A stretch of 64,000 bases of DNA from Desulfosporosinus youngiae DSM 17734 (lineage in GTDB: Bacteria; Bacillota; Desulfitobacteriia; Desulfitobacteriales; Desulfitobacteriaceae): NCBI RefSeq assembly GCF_000244895.1, contig NZ_CM001441.1, forward strand, positions 2,996,226 to 3,060,225, read 5' to 3'. Positions 26,075 through 35,695 of the stretch are shown piece after piece. Within the stretch, counting starts at the first letter, position 1. Every line of letters begins with the position of its first letter. The position numbers were made by a program, and so were the translations under genes. The notes below the pieces were generated by a model. The model did not search any database and was not told where the DNA came from. It worked only from the letters and a program-made list of their open reading frames with translations.

Positions 26075-26269
26075 TTGAGCATTTCACCCATGCAAGTATT
26101 TATTGAACGTATTAATGAGTTGTCCGGAAAGCAGCGTTCTATTGGCTTAGAAGAATGGGAGCGCGCTGAGCAAGAGGCATTGCGCCAGGAATATTTGACT
26201 TATATTCGTGAACAAGTTAAAGATACTTTGAGCAAAGCTCAGGCAGCAAAGGATTCCCCTATCCAATAG
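26075..26269 (+). CDS. DUF896 / YnzC-like small protein
   Basis: A 64-residue helical protein of the UPF0291 (YnzC/YneB) family, seen in the pattern IERINELSxK...GLEEWERAEQEALRQEYL...IREQVKDTL. The biochemical function is unknown; the B. subtilis relative YneB is linked to the SOS operon. Start TTG 26075 has GGAGGT 8 bp upstream; the reading frame is open further 5' but that part has no ribosome site. It has its own promoter and a hairpin after it. Confidence 0.88.
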   Translation: MSISPMQVFIERINELSGKQRSIGLEEWERAEQEALRQEYLTYIREQVKDTLSKAQAAKDSPIQ

Positions 26270-26274
26270 CTATG

Positions 26275-26298
26275 GAGTGCAAGAACTGTCTTGCACTC
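26275..26298 (+). terminator. Hairpin after the DUF896 gene
   Basis: A perfect 10-bp stem GAGTGCAAGA/TCTTGCACTC with loop ACTG lies 6 bp past the stop. The following T run is short, so read-through into the next gene is possible. Confidence 0.6.
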
Positions 26299-26437
26299 TT
26301 GTAGCAGCCTAATACTTTAAATCCCTTTAAATAGTTAATGATTCTCCAGATCTTGAAAAACGTATTTGTTTTAATCATTGGGCAAATAATAAGAACGGAT
26401 CAAAAATCTAAGTTTAGATTAAGGAGGAGGATCATCT

Positions 26438-26725
26438 TTGCCGGAACGCATTATAAAGTACGGAGGAGTAAAATTTCGAAATCTTGTTCCCCCTGTCAAG
26501 ATAAACCGCTTTGTCAACAGTTTACCCCGCCATAAACGGGAATCGCTTTTTGAAATTGCCAGTGAACTTCAGCATGCGGGACTAATTAGAGTATTTAATG
26601 ACAGGTCACATAGTACAATTGACAAAGATATGATGGATGATCAGATGACCAACACCGGGAGCTTTTCCCATGAACTCCAAGGATTCAAACGACATAAAGA
26701 TGACTCACTAACTCTTCCCAAATAA
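26438..26725 (+). CDS. Conserved-looking hypothetical protein, 95 residues
   Basis: TTG 26438 is preceded by a very strong AAGGAGGAGG at 7 bp, which argues for a real gene. The product begins MPERIIKYGGVKFRNLVPP, is basic in the first half and turns acidic and His/Asp-rich in the second. There is no signal peptide, membrane helix or motif that I know. It follows the DUF896 gene on the plus strand and ends 25 bp before a bidirectional terminator. Confidence 0.65.
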   Translation: MPERIIKYGGVKFRNLVPPVKINRFVNSLPRHKRESLFEIASELQHAGLIRVFNDRSHSTIDKDMMDDQMTNTGSFSHELQGFKRHKDDSLTLPK

Positions 26726-26750
26726 TTGATTCAGCTAAGCATAACCAGAT

Positions 26751-26786
26751 AAACGCGAATAGTCAAACTTAAGACTATTCGCGTTT
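26751..26786. terminator. Bidirectional terminator
   Basis: An inverted repeat of about 14 bp (AAACGCGAATAGTC with GACTATTCGCGTTT) with an 8-nt loop lies between the converging 26438 gene and pyruvate kinase. Confidence 0.8.
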
Positions 26787-26818
26787 ATTAATGTAAAATT
26801 TTTTTATGGAATTTAAAA

Positions 26819-28555
26819 TCAGAGAATACTTACGGAGCCCTCATACATCATGCCGGTTAAAGCGTCGACTGTCAGTGTCTTACCGTTTTCAACCTTGGAA
26901 AACGCCTCAACAGCACCAACAATTGTCGGAATTCCATACTGTAATCCTGTGATAGCAGCATGGGACGTTAAACCTGCTTCTTCAACAACCAAAGCTCCTG
27001 CCCGGGAAATCAATGGTATAAAGCGCGCATCGGTTGACTCTGCAATCAGAATATCTCCCTCATTGAAGAGATCCGTTTCCGGATATTTAATCGTTCTGGC
27101 AAAGCCGGAATACGACCTGCGTCCAATTCCGGTACCTTTGGCTAAAATATTGCCCATTATTTGAACTTTAATCATATTTGTTGAGCCTACCTTGCCAATA
27201 GGTACGCCAGCTGTAATGACTACCACATCACCGGCATGAATTAAGTTTTGTTTTAATGATGTATTCACAGTAATTGACAACATTTCATCTGTTCCTGTGC
27301 TTTCAGGAACGATGATGGGTTTTACACCCCATTGCAATGATAGCTTTCTGGCCGTAGCCTCAAAAGGGGTTGCAGCCACAATCATGGCCAGGGGCCGGTA
27401 CTTTGAAATCATCCGCGCCGTTAGGCCTGAATGAGTTGGGGTTAGTATCGCAGCAGCCTGGAGATCTTTTGCTATTGTATAACTTGCAAAACTAATGGCT
27501 TCCGCAACGTTAAGCTGAGAATTCCGGGAAGATTGATTGTTGGCACATGTCTTCTCAGTACGTTTGGCTAACTTATCCATCATTTTTACCGCTTCGATGG
27601 GGTAAAGGCCTGCCGCAGTTTCTCCGGAAAGCATAATTGCATCCGTTCCATCCAGAATTGCATTGGCGACATCACTGGCCTCAGCTCTTGTTGGTCTTGG
27701 CTGGCGAATCATAGAGTCTAACATTTGAGTCGCAACAATAACCGGTTTGCCCAGCAAATTACACTTGCGAATCATTTCCTTTTGTCTGATCGGGACTTCT
27801 TCGACAGGAATTTCAACCCCCAGGTCCCCGCGTGCAACCATGAGTCCATCCGCGACTTCAAGAATATCGTCTAAATTATTTAATCCTTCTTGACTTTCAA
27901 TTTTGGCAATAATATGGACATCCGCACCCATTTCTTCAACGACTCTGCGTACGTCCAGAATATTTAAGGCTTTACGGGTAAACGAAGCCGCAATAAAGTC
28001 AATACCCTGTGAAATCCCAAAGCGTATATCATCGATATCTCTCTCAGTAACGGCGGGCAGGTCTATGAGCGCATTGGGGGTATTGACTCCTTTTTGTGAT
28101 TTCAGAATTCCGCCATTACGAACAATGGTATGAATCATTTCTTTGGCGACGGAAGTAACTTCTAGATCAAGCTGACCATCATCAATGAGAATGTGACTGC
28201 CTGCTTTTACCTTGGTCCATAGATTGGTATAAGTGATTCCAACTCTTCGTTGATTTCCGATGGTCTTGAGATCGGTATCCAACACAAATTCAGAGCCGTT
28301 TTCCAGAACAACCCCTGCTTCAGGAACTATCCCAGTCCGTACTTCAGGACCTTTAGTGTCCAGAAGTATGCCTAAAGGCTTCCCGATCCTGGCGGCTTCT
28401 TCTCTAAGAATCGCGATTCTTTGAGCATGTTCTGCATGAGTTCCATGAGAGAAATTAAGTCGGGCAACATCCATACCTGCGGCTAGAAGAGCTTGAACCT
28501 TTTCTTTAGACTCACTTGCCGGACCGATTGTACAAACAATTTTCGTCCTTCTCAT
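26819..28555 (-). CDS. pyk: Pyruvate kinase with C-terminal PEP-utilising domain
   Basis: Converts PEP and ADP to pyruvate and ATP. At 578 residues it is about 100 longer than the basic enzyme. The barrel motifs MRRTKIVCTIGPAS, LNFSHGTH, the catalytic lysine in IIAKIESQEG and MVARGDLGVE are present. The extra C-terminal domain carries LTSHAAITGLQYGIPTIVG, the phosphohistidine-domain signature of PEP-utilising enzymes, as in Geobacillus pyruvate kinases. GGAGGG lies 6 bp before the ATG. It follows gap closely on the same strand. Confidence 0.96.
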   Translation of the reverse strand: MRRTKIVCTIGPASESKEKVQALLAAGMDVARLNFSHGTHAEHAQRIAILREEAARIGKPLGILLDTKGPEVRTGIVPEAGVVLENGSEFVLDTDLKTIGNQRRVGITYTNLWTKVKAGSHILIDDGQLDLEVTSVAKEMIHTIVRNGGILKSQKGVNTPNALIDLPAVTERDIDDIRFGISQGIDFIAASFTRKALNILDVRRVVEEMGADVHIIAKIESQEGLNNLDDILEVADGLMVARGDLGVEIPVEEVPIRQKEMIRKCNLLGKPVIVATQMLDSMIRQPRPTRAEASDVANAILDGTDAIMLSGETAAGLYPIEAVKMMDKLAKRTEKTCANNQSSRNSQLNVAEAISFASYTIAKDLQAAAILTPTHSGLTARMISKYRPLAMIVAATPFEATARKLSLQWGVKPIIVPESTGTDEMLSITVNTSLKQNLIHAGDVVVITAGVPIGKVGSTNMIKVQIMGNILAKGTGIGRRSYSGFARTIKYPETDLFNEGDILIAESTDARFIPLISRAGALVVEEAGLTSHAAITGLQYGIPTIVGAVEAFSKVENGKTLTVDALTGMMYEGSVSIL

Positions 28556-28574
28556 AATGCGCCCTCCATCTGAC

Positions 28575-29579
28575 TTAGAATCCTTTTGTTACCATTAATT
28601 TTACTAAATCCAAAATCCGGTTTGAATAACCCCATTCATTATCATACCAGGCTAATACTTTTACCATTCGATCTCCCATCATCATTGTCGATAATCCGTC
28701 AACAATTGCACTGGCCGGGTTACCGTTGAAATCATGAGAAACCAGAGGTAATTCTGTATAAGCGAGATATCCTTTCATTCGACCATCGGCTGCCTGCCGC
28801 AGGGTAGCGTTTACGTCTTCCTTAGTCGTGGGCTTGCTTAAAAGTGCCACAAAATCAACCAAGGAAACGTTTGGAGTCGGCACCCTAACTGCGAGGCCAT
28901 TCATTTTACCTTTTAATTCAGGTATGACAAGACTAACGGCTTTAGCGGCACCTGTGGTTGTAGGAATCATCGATTGATAAGCGGCTCTTGATCTGCGCCA
29001 ATCTTTATGTTCTAAATCTAAAATCCGTTGGTCATTGGTTACTGAATGGGTTGTTGTCATCATAGCATGTTCAATGCCAAAGGCATCCAACAAAACCTTC
29101 GCCAGCGGAGCAAGACAATTCGAAGTACAAGAAGCATTGGAAATGATATGGTGTTTTTGCGGATCATATAAATTATCGTTAACACCCATGACTATCGTAA
29201 TATCTTCATCTTTTCCCGGAGCGGAGATAACCACTTTTTTAGCCCCTGCCGTAAGATGTTGTGCAGCAGCGTCTCTTTTTGTAAAGCGTCCTGTTGACTC
29301 TATGACGATATCAACTCCCAGCTTACTCCATGGCAAATCTAAGGGGCTTTTTTCTGCGAAGATTTCAATCTGCTTACCATCAATAATCATGGTTCTTCCA
29401 TCTATTTCGACTGAATTAGGAAGAACTCCATGAACTGAATCATGCTTGAATAAATGGGCCAACAAATCAGGGCTGCCTAAATCATTAATAGCAACCACTT
29501 CGAAGGGCAGAGTTTGGGTAAGGGATGCTCTGAGCGTAAGTCTACCTATCCGGCCGAAACCATTTATTGCTACTTTCAT
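28575..29579 (-). CDS. gap: Glyceraldehyde-3-phosphate dehydrogenase, type I
   Basis: A glycolytic NAD-dependent dehydrogenase, 334 residues. The Rossmann motif is NGFGRIGR, the catalytic cysteine is in SNASCTSNCLAP, and WYDNEWGYSNR is near the C-terminus. GGAGG lies 7 bp before the ATG. It is 19 bp upstream of pyk, so the two are probably one operon. Confidence 0.97.
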   Translation of the reverse strand: MKVAINGFGRIGRLTLRASLTQTLPFEVVAINDLGSPDLLAHLFKHDSVHGVLPNSVEIDGRTMIIDGKQIEIFAEKSPLDLPWSKLGVDIVIESTGRFTKRDAAAQHLTAGAKKVVISAPGKDEDITIVMGVNDNLYDPQKHHIISNASCTSNCLAPLAKVLLDAFGIEHAMMTTTHSVTNDQRILDLEHKDWRRSRAAYQSMIPTTTGAAKAVSLVIPELKGKMNGLAVRVPTPNVSLVDFVALLSKPTTKEDVNATLRQAADGRMKGYLAYTELPLVSHDFNGNPASAIVDGLSTMMMGDRMVKVLAWYDNEWGYSNRILDLVKLMVTKGF

Positions 29580-29773
29580 ACTTGTTACCTCCTCTTAATA
29601 CTAACTAATTAGATCTGTTTACGGACAGAACATAACTTATACTATATTCTCCGACCAGGAAATTAATTCCTGCGTTATTAGTATCTGCATAATAATTTAA
29701 TATTTATGAATATTACTATAAATTACAATGCAAGTTGATCCCTTATATACAGTTGATTACCATTATACTTCCC

Positions 29774-29815
29774 AAAAAAGAAAAAAACTTGCAAAAGCTT
29801 GGCACTGCAAGTTTT
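29774..29815 (-). terminator. Terminator of the double P-loop ATPase gene
   Basis: A 10-bp stem (AAAACTTGCA with TGCAAGTTTT) followed on the minus strand by TTTTTTCTTTTTT, 26 bp past the stop. The rest of the 260-bp gap to gap holds an AT-rich stretch in which I see no gene. Confidence 0.8.
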
Positions 29816-29840
29816 AACAAAGTAGTCAATTAAGAAAATG

Positions 29841-30983
29841 TTATAGTTTTGATGTCTGCTGTGAATTTACAACCGCTACTGCTTCTTCTGACGCGTACGA
29901 TATAATCGTTTCGAGCACGGACTTGAGCTTGTTTTCAACTCCTGAGAAGTCCATAGCCGGCACATAATACCCTTCCAGTAAATCATGAGTCGCTTTCGCA
30001 CTTGCAGAATGCTTGAGAGCTCTCGCTATATGTTGGTTAACCCGAACCTGACAATCTTTAATTTCATCACCGCAGTTTTCCATAAGCTGGCTCTGATTAA
30101 GGCTTTTTTCAAAATCTAAATTGATAATTTCACCGTTGAAATTTGGTTTGTATACATAGGGCTCACAGTCAATTACCAAAGCAATTCGAAGATCAGGAAG
30201 GATAATAAGATCCAAATGCTCAGGGTCAAGTGTATTATGATAGTATTCAATATCCAAACCATACATTGCAGCACGCTCGGCAATTCTGGAAAGGAATGTC
30301 GACTTACCGGCCCCCGGCTGCCCTTTCAGTATGTAGAGTGTTTCAGTTTTATTAAGTAATGTATCGATAAATTGTGTCTTACCTTGCGGTGTATGCCCCC
30401 ATGCAAATAAATGACGTTCTTTGCCATGCTCTTTAGGTGTCATTCTAAAGATTTCTCTTTGAACTTTTAAGGTCATTTGGTTAATTTGATTCCAATCCTG
30501 ATATTGAGATGTATAATATCTCCATTCATCCAAGGCATTCTTCGCTTCTTTTAAGGCAAAGTAAGCGCGGGGATAATAACTGGAAGCCTTCGAACTATAG
30601 GTTGTTATTTCTTTTCTTGATTTTTTAAGGATATCTTCGTTCCAATATTCACCGAGGTTAATGATTTCATCCACTGCACCCGGGTTTTTCGGATCCACCA
30701 CATGAGGAGCTGTGCCATCTAATAATCCAATTTTGAGTTCAGGAATAACGATTCCATCAATAGAACCGTTATCAGAAGAACAACAATGATATTCCAAATC
30801 GTAACCTCGATCCAGCATGGCTTGGGCAATTTTCTTCATAAATGACGATTTGCCTACTCCAGGTCCTCCTTTAAGTACAAATATATGGTTAGCATCTTGC
30901 TGTATCATGTAATGATAAAATGAGTAAAAACCTTCTGCTGTGACGGCGCCCGGAAACATCTTTTTAATATGTGCATTTGCCAT
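29841..30983 (-). CDS. Tandem P-loop ATPase, function unknown
   Basis: A 380-residue protein made of two similar NTPase halves. Each has a Walker A: GGPGVGKSSF near residue 39 and GQPGAGKSTF near residue 218. Each half continues with a similar HCCSSDNGSIDGIVIPEL or YHNTLDPEHLDLIILPDL segment, so it arose by internal duplication. This matches a conserved Firmicute ATPase family of unknown role that I know only as hypothetical. It forms its own transcription unit. Confidence 0.8.
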   Translation of the reverse strand: MANAHIKKMFPGAVTAEGFYSFYHYMIQQDANHIFVLKGGPGVGKSSFMKKIAQAMLDRGYDLEYHCCSSDNGSIDGIVIPELKIGLLDGTAPHVVDPKNPGAVDEIINLGEYWNEDILKKSRKEITTYSSKASSYYPRAYFALKEAKNALDEWRYYTSQYQDWNQINQMTLKVQREIFRMTPKEHGKERHLFAWGHTPQGKTQFIDTLLNKTETLYILKGQPGAGKSTFLSRIAERAAMYGLDIEYYHNTLDPEHLDLIILPDLRIALVIDCEPYVYKPNFNGEIINLDFEKSLNQSQLMENCGDEIKDCQVRVNQHIARALKHSASAKATHDLLEGYYVPAMDFSGVENKLKSVLETIISYASEEAVAVVNSQQTSKL

Positions 30984-31093
30984 ATAGAAATTCCCCTTTC
31001 TACTTTTGAGTCCGACACACCATTTTTATTCAGATAAACTAGTATTAGTTCCGGTTTTCAAAAATATTCATTGTGCGACTGCTCCTACCTCCT

Positions 31094-31136
31094 TGAAAAA
31101 AATGAAAGCCCAACTGATTCTATCAGCTGGACTTTC
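31094..31136 (-). terminator. Terminator of the etfBA-oxidoreductase operon
   Basis: In the minus-strand RNA a 15-bp stem (31104-31118 with 31122-31136) is complete, with two G-U pairs, and is followed by ATTTTTTTC. The plus strand would have mismatches, which fixes the direction. Confidence 0.85.
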
Positions 31137-31155
31137 GCCATCCTGCAAACTCATA

Positions 31156-33198
31156 TTACAAGGATTTTTCTAAGATCTCGGCTATATCTAAAGCCTTCAT
31201 TTGTTCACCGACTTCACGAGCTGCAATTCCATCAGCAATCATAGTCAGACAGAACGGGCAAGCCGTACCGACAAAATCTGGTTTTATAGCGATGGCCTCA
31301 TCTGTACGCATTTCATTAATACGTTGTCCTTCATGCTCTTCCAGCCACATTCGGCCCCCGCCGGCACCACAGCAGAAACTCTTCTCACCGGTGTGTGACA
31401 TCTCTTTAATATCCAACCCGACCGCTTTAAGCAATTCGCGAGGTTGTTCGTAGATTTCATTGTAACGGCCGAGGTAGCAAGAATCGTGATAGGTAACCGT
31501 TTTCCTGTCAGCTTTAGTCAGTTTAAGTTTTCCGGACTTGACCAGGTCTAAAAGGAATACGGTATGGTGAATAACTTCAAAGTTTCCACCGAGTTGTGGG
31601 TATTCATTCTTTAAGAAATTATAACAGTGAGGGCATTGTGTAATAATTTTCTTAACTCCATACCCATTCATAACTTCAATGTTTTCAGATGCTAAGGAAT
31701 AGAATAAATACTCGTTTCCTAATTTACGAGCGGAATCGCCGCAGCATTTTTCTTCATTCCCCAGTATAGCAAAGTGAACGCCTGCAGCTTGAAGTAACTT
31801 AACAAGGGCTGCTGAAACTCTTTGATTGCGTGCGTCAAATGCTCCGGAGCAGCCGGGCCAATACAGATACTCAGCATTGGGATCCTCTTCAAACGTCTTA
31901 ACCCCGAGACCTGTGAGATAATCTGCACGTGTACTCCAGCCGATTCCCCAAGGATTACCGTTATTCTCCATATTACGGAAGGCTAATTGTGCTTCACCTG
32001 GGAAGCGTGTCTCCATGAGGACAAGGTTACGTCGCATATCAATGGTTTTGTCAACATGTTCTACAAAGACCGGACATTGTTGTTCACAAGAACGACAGGT
32101 CGTACAAGCCCAGAGATCGTCTTCAGGGATAACTTCTCCAATCAGGGCCCGTCCTGTCCACTCTTCCGCTTCTTCAGTCTCACTTGCAACAGCAGCTTCC
32201 TGGCCGGCAGTCTGGTTCATAAACTTGTTTTGAGTTTGGAGAGCAGCACCCGTTTCTTCCATTAATACACGCATATCTTGAATAATACGCTTCGGATTTA
32301 AATGCTTGCCGCTTAAGTAAGCGGGGCAATTATCCTGGCAACGTCCGCAGCGCAGGCAAACATCGGTATTAAATAACGTCTTCCAGGAAAACTCTCGTAA
32401 TTGACTTTTTCCAAAGGTTTCAAGACTCTCATCTTCAAAATCAATAGGTTCCGGAATTCCGATAGGTCCGCGATTACGGAAGAACTGGTTAAGAGGACCT
32501 AATAGGATATGGAAAAGTTTTGAATATGGGAAGTAAGCAATGAACGCCATGGCGAGGACAAGGTGCAACCACCACAAGAAAACATGTAAGGACAAAAGTT
32601 GCGCTTCATTAAGCAATGCTTTCAGTGGAACAGACATCCATTGTCCGACAAAAGCATACCCCGCCCATGGATCCGGCAAAACAGCGATGCGTGCCCCTTG
32701 AATAATAAAGCCGGTTAATAGGATGGCAAATAATAGAGCGAGAGTGATAGCATCATCAGGTTTATTGTCTAAACGGTCCGGACGTTGGATATACCGCCGA
32801 TAAGCGGCAACGACAATACCAATTAGAGCAGCAAGTCCAAATAAGTTAGCGGTAACTTTGATAAAAAGATACAGCCAGCCATGGAATAAATTGAGGGAAA
32901 AATCAGCTTGGAGAGTAATGATGGCCGTAGCAAAAGCTAAAAATAAAAATCCAAAGAATATACTTGCATGCATTAACCCTGGATAACTATCTTTAAAAAT
33001 TCGTTTATGGGCAAAGGTATAAACAATAACGTCTTTAATCCCTGGCCAAACGTCTTTCCAGCGATTTTCTGGCTGCCCTAATTTCCAAAGCTGGAGTCGT
33101 TTGTATACTCCATACCCAAAGATAGCTAGTGAAATGATAAAGAACAGATATAGCCATATATGACCTTCAATGTTCCAATACACTTGACGTGTTGCCAT
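31156..33198 (-). CDS. Membrane Fe-S oxidoreductase (EtfAB:menaquinone oxidoreductase type)
   Basis: A 680-residue protein with a membrane cytochrome-type N-terminus (five to six helices in residues 15-250, related to nitrate reductase gamma). Two ferredoxin motifs follow: CLRCGRCQDNCP near 275 and CTTCRSCEQQCP near 365. The C-terminus is heterodisulfide-reductase-like with two CCG domains (CPGCSGAFD..CCGD and CHDSCYLGR..CCGAGGG). Proteins of this layout next to etfBA pass electrons from acyl-CoA dehydrogenases through ETF to menaquinone, as proposed in Syntrophomonas. It is last in the etfB-etfA operon. Confidence 0.85.
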   Translation of the reverse strand: MATRQVYWNIEGHIWLYLFFIISLAIFGYGVYKRLQLWKLGQPENRWKDVWPGIKDVIVYTFAHKRIFKDSYPGLMHASIFFGFLFLAFATAIITLQADFSLNLFHGWLYLFIKVTANLFGLAALIGIVVAAYRRYIQRPDRLDNKPDDAITLALLFAILLTGFIIQGARIAVLPDPWAGYAFVGQWMSVPLKALLNEAQLLSLHVFLWWLHLVLAMAFIAYFPYSKLFHILLGPLNQFFRNRGPIGIPEPIDFEDESLETFGKSQLREFSWKTLFNTDVCLRCGRCQDNCPAYLSGKHLNPKRIIQDMRVLMEETGAALQTQNKFMNQTAGQEAAVASETEEAEEWTGRALIGEVIPEDDLWACTTCRSCEQQCPVFVEHVDKTIDMRRNLVLMETRFPGEAQLAFRNMENNGNPWGIGWSTRADYLTGLGVKTFEEDPNAEYLYWPGCSGAFDARNQRVSAALVKLLQAAGVHFAILGNEEKCCGDSARKLGNEYLFYSLASENIEVMNGYGVKKIITQCPHCYNFLKNEYPQLGGNFEVIHHTVFLLDLVKSGKLKLTKADRKTVTYHDSCYLGRYNEIYEQPRELLKAVGLDIKEMSHTGEKSFCCGAGGGRMWLEEHEGQRINEMRTDEAIAIKPDFVGTACPFCLTMIADGIAAREVGEQMKALDIAEILEKSL

Positions 33199-33265
33199 TC
33201 TTTTCTCTCCTTACCCTTTTATTTAAGGAAGCGCCTTGGAGAGGCGCTTCGCTAAATGCTATTCC

Positions 33266-34255
33266 TTATTCATTGACTAGTTTCTTAAACTCTTCAGTCA
33301 ATAAGGGAACGACTTCAAATAGGTCACCAACAATACCATAATCGGCAACATTAAAGATATTTGCTTCAGGGTCTTTATTAACTGCAACAATGAATTTTGA
33401 GGACCCCATGCCGGCTAAGTGCTGGATTGCTCCAGAAATTCCGCAGGCGATGTAGAGTGTAGGCGCAACCGTTTTTCCTGTTTGTCCGACTTGGAACTTG
33501 TGCTCTTTCCAGCCAGAGTCTACAGCAGCACGAGATGCTCCAACAGCGGCACCGATTACATCAGCCAATGCTTCAAGGATGACATAATTTTCGGGACCTT
33601 TCATTCCGCGTCCGCCGGAGACAATGATATTTGCTTCAGTAAGCTCCGGACGCTTGGAAGCTGCCACTGCAACTTCCTTAAGGATAGCAGCTAAATCAGC
33701 GGAATCGATCTCTGCAGCTTCTTTGACGACTTCGGCCTGACGGGCAGCGTCCGGAGGAGCTACTGGAAACGTATTGGGACGAATCGTTGCCATAATTGGG
33801 CGAACGTTTGATGTAAGGTGAGCGAAAGCTTTACCTGCATAAATCGGACGCTTAAAGTTTAAGAAGTTATTCGAATCAATTTCCATGCCAGTGCAGTCCG
33901 AAGCTAAGCCAACTCCAAGACGTTGAGCTAAACGTGGAGCAAGGTCCTTACCTACAGCTGTGTTGCCAAGTAAAACAGCTTGTGGCTCTTCTTTACGGAT
34001 GAGTTTATTAAGCACAGATGTATAGGCGCCTGTCGTGTATTCTGCCAGCTTAGCATCATCAATTAGTATTACTTTGTCTGCTCCGCTTTCGGCAACGGTT
34101 TTAGCAAGTGCCTCAATGCCCTGACCGAGTATTACAGCTACTAAGGGTTCACCTGTTTCATCCGCAATTTTGCGGCCTTGGCTGAGAAGTTCTAATGAAA
34201 CCTTACGAATTTGTAAGTTGCGTTGTTCGACAATTACCCAAATCCCTTTAGCCAT
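33266..34255 (-). CDS. etfA: Electron transfer flavoprotein alpha subunit
   Basis: A 329-residue ETF alpha. The C-terminal FAD domain has [37 protein letters not shown] and NKDPEANIF, all FAD-contact segments. It forms a heterodimer with EtfB, shuttling electrons from acyl-CoA dehydrogenases to the membrane oxidoreductase encoded next. GGAGG lies 8 bp before the ATG. It is 14 bp after etfB. Confidence 0.96.
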   Translation of the reverse strand: MAKGIWVIVEQRNLQIRKVSLELLSQGRKIADETGEPLVAVILGQGIEALAKTVAESGADKVILIDDAKLAEYTTGAYTSVLNKLIRKEEPQAVLLGNTAVGKDLAPRLAQRLGVGLASDCTGMEIDSNNFLNFKRPIYAGKAFAHLTSNVRPIMATIRPNTFPVAPPDAARQAEVVKEAAEIDSADLAAILKEVAVAASKRPELTEANIIVSGGRGMKGPENYVILEALADVIGAAVGASRAAVDSGWKEHKFQVGQTGKTVAPTLYIACGISGAIQHLAGMGSSKFIVAVNKDPEANIFNVADYGIVGDLFEVVPLLTEEFKKLVNE

Positions 34256-34269
34256 GTTTAAATCCTCCT

Positions 34270-35043
34270 TTACAGAACCTTAGCTTCTTCACGCAAGAGT
34301 TTTGCTAATTCACTGGCGGCTTGTGCAGGTTCACCAGGAATTACACGTCCCCCCTTGCGAGGAGTAGGTAAGCTATATTCATTTATTGTCATTTTTGTGG
34401 CCAGATCTCCAGCGCTTAATCCAAGATCAGCAATGGTTAAGGTTTTTAATGGTTTCTTCTTAGCTTTCATAATGCCGGCAACGGATGGATAGCGAGGTTC
34501 ATTCAGCCCTTTTTGTGCAGTAATTACAGCCGGTAGGCTTACTTCTATTGTCTCAGTTCCACCATCGATTTCGCGGACTACTGTTGCTTGTGTTCCAGCA
34601 ATATCAAGCTTCAGAACACTGCTGACTGAAGGAATATTTAATGCTTCTGCTAAACGGACGGCAATTTGACTTGCACCGTCATCAATAGCAATACGACCAG
34701 CCAGAATTATGTCATAAGGGATTTGGGCAACTGCTTTAGCCAGAATTGCTGCTCTGCCACACTCATCTGTATTTTCTACTTCAGGATCATTGACCAATAC
34801 ACCTTTGTCAATCCCCATTGCTAATGCAGTGCGGACGGCTTCTTGGGCACGTGGGCCTCCCATACTTACAACGGTTACTTCACCGCCAAACTTTTCTTTA
34901 AGCCTGATTCCTTCTTCAATGGCAAATTCATCGTAAGGGTTGATAATTAAATTAACCCCATTGGCATCGATTTTACCGTTACCATCTAGTACGATCTTAG
35001 CCTCAGTATCAAATGTTTGTTTGATGAAAACGACAATATTCAC
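34270..35043 (-). CDS. etfB: Electron transfer flavoprotein beta subunit
   Basis: A 257-residue ETF beta. It shows the usual NPYDEFAIEEGIRLKE, ILAGRIAIDDGASQI and C-terminal LPTPRKGGRVIPGEP segments. GTG start with AAGGGGG about 6 bp upstream. It is first of the three-gene operon etfB-etfA-membrane oxidoreductase. No acyl-CoA dehydrogenase is adjacent. Confidence 0.96.
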   Translation of the reverse strand: MNIVVFIKQTFDTEAKIVLDGNGKIDANGVNLIINPYDEFAIEEGIRLKEKFGGEVTVVSMGGPRAQEAVRTALAMGIDKGVLVNDPEVENTDECGRAAILAKAVAQIPYDIILAGRIAIDDGASQIAVRLAEALNIPSVSSVLKLDIAGTQATVVREIDGGTETIEVSLPAVITAQKGLNEPRYPSVAGIMKAKKKPLKTLTIADLGLSAGDLATKMTINEYSLPTPRKGGRVIPGEPAQAASELAKLLREEAKVL

Positions 35044-35652
35044 ACTGTTTCCCCCTTACTGCAACAAAATTAATACTCAAGAATGACGATAATTAAGTCT
35101 CACCGGTACCTTTGATAGACGAGGTGACGAGCCTCCATTTAAGATAACTACGTCTTTGACTACAAAGTCCTCCTCCAAGAGACACCTAAAACACTTATCT
35201 TGTTCATAACACCCCCTATAAATGCGTGAGAAGGAATTTATTTCCAACACAAGTATTGTAGACTCTGACTAGTCCCAGGCTAAGCAGAGTTCCCAGCAAA
35301 ATCCTTGGACAACCGCATAAATAAGATAAATTTCACATATTGTCGAAATATGTGATTATAAAATATGTAATTATCAATACGACCTTAACTCAACTTTGAA
35401 CGTAATAAAATGCACAAGCTGTTATAATCTCTCTCTCCCACAAGTAAAGACTAGCATTCAGCGCTCAATAAGTCAATATGGCCATAATTAATAAATCATA
35501 TAGTACATTTATCCTACTAATGACGGTTTGGCATTGTTGGAATTTTTCTGTGTTATCAGACTATTCGACTAAAATCCTACAAATCCTCTTTTTACGACTA
35601 AACTTATTTATGATTGATACATTACCAAATATTATAAAGGAATAGTTGACCG
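35044..35652. other. Long intergenic leader region before etfB
   Basis: About 600 bp without a convincing gene. It contains an inverted repeat with 9-bp arms, TCACATATT (35333-35341) and AATATGTGA (35347-35355), a possible regulator site. On the minus strand near 35090-35215 are two short frames. One starts MNKISVLGVSW after GGGGG. The other contains VVILNGGSSPR after GGAGGAGG. Both resemble flavodoxin-fold reductase N-termini and may be remnants. Confidence 0.4.
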
Positions 35653-35682
35653 ATAAAAAGGAGTGCGCCTATGCACACTCCC
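35653..35682 (-). terminator. Terminator of the 41-codon gene
   Basis: In the minus-strand RNA, GGAGTGTGC pairs with GCGCACTCC (nine pairs, one G-U) around a 4-nt loop, followed by TTTTTATC. It lies 14 bp past the mini-gene stop. Confidence 0.8.
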
Positions 35683-35695
35683 TCTTTAGCGATAC

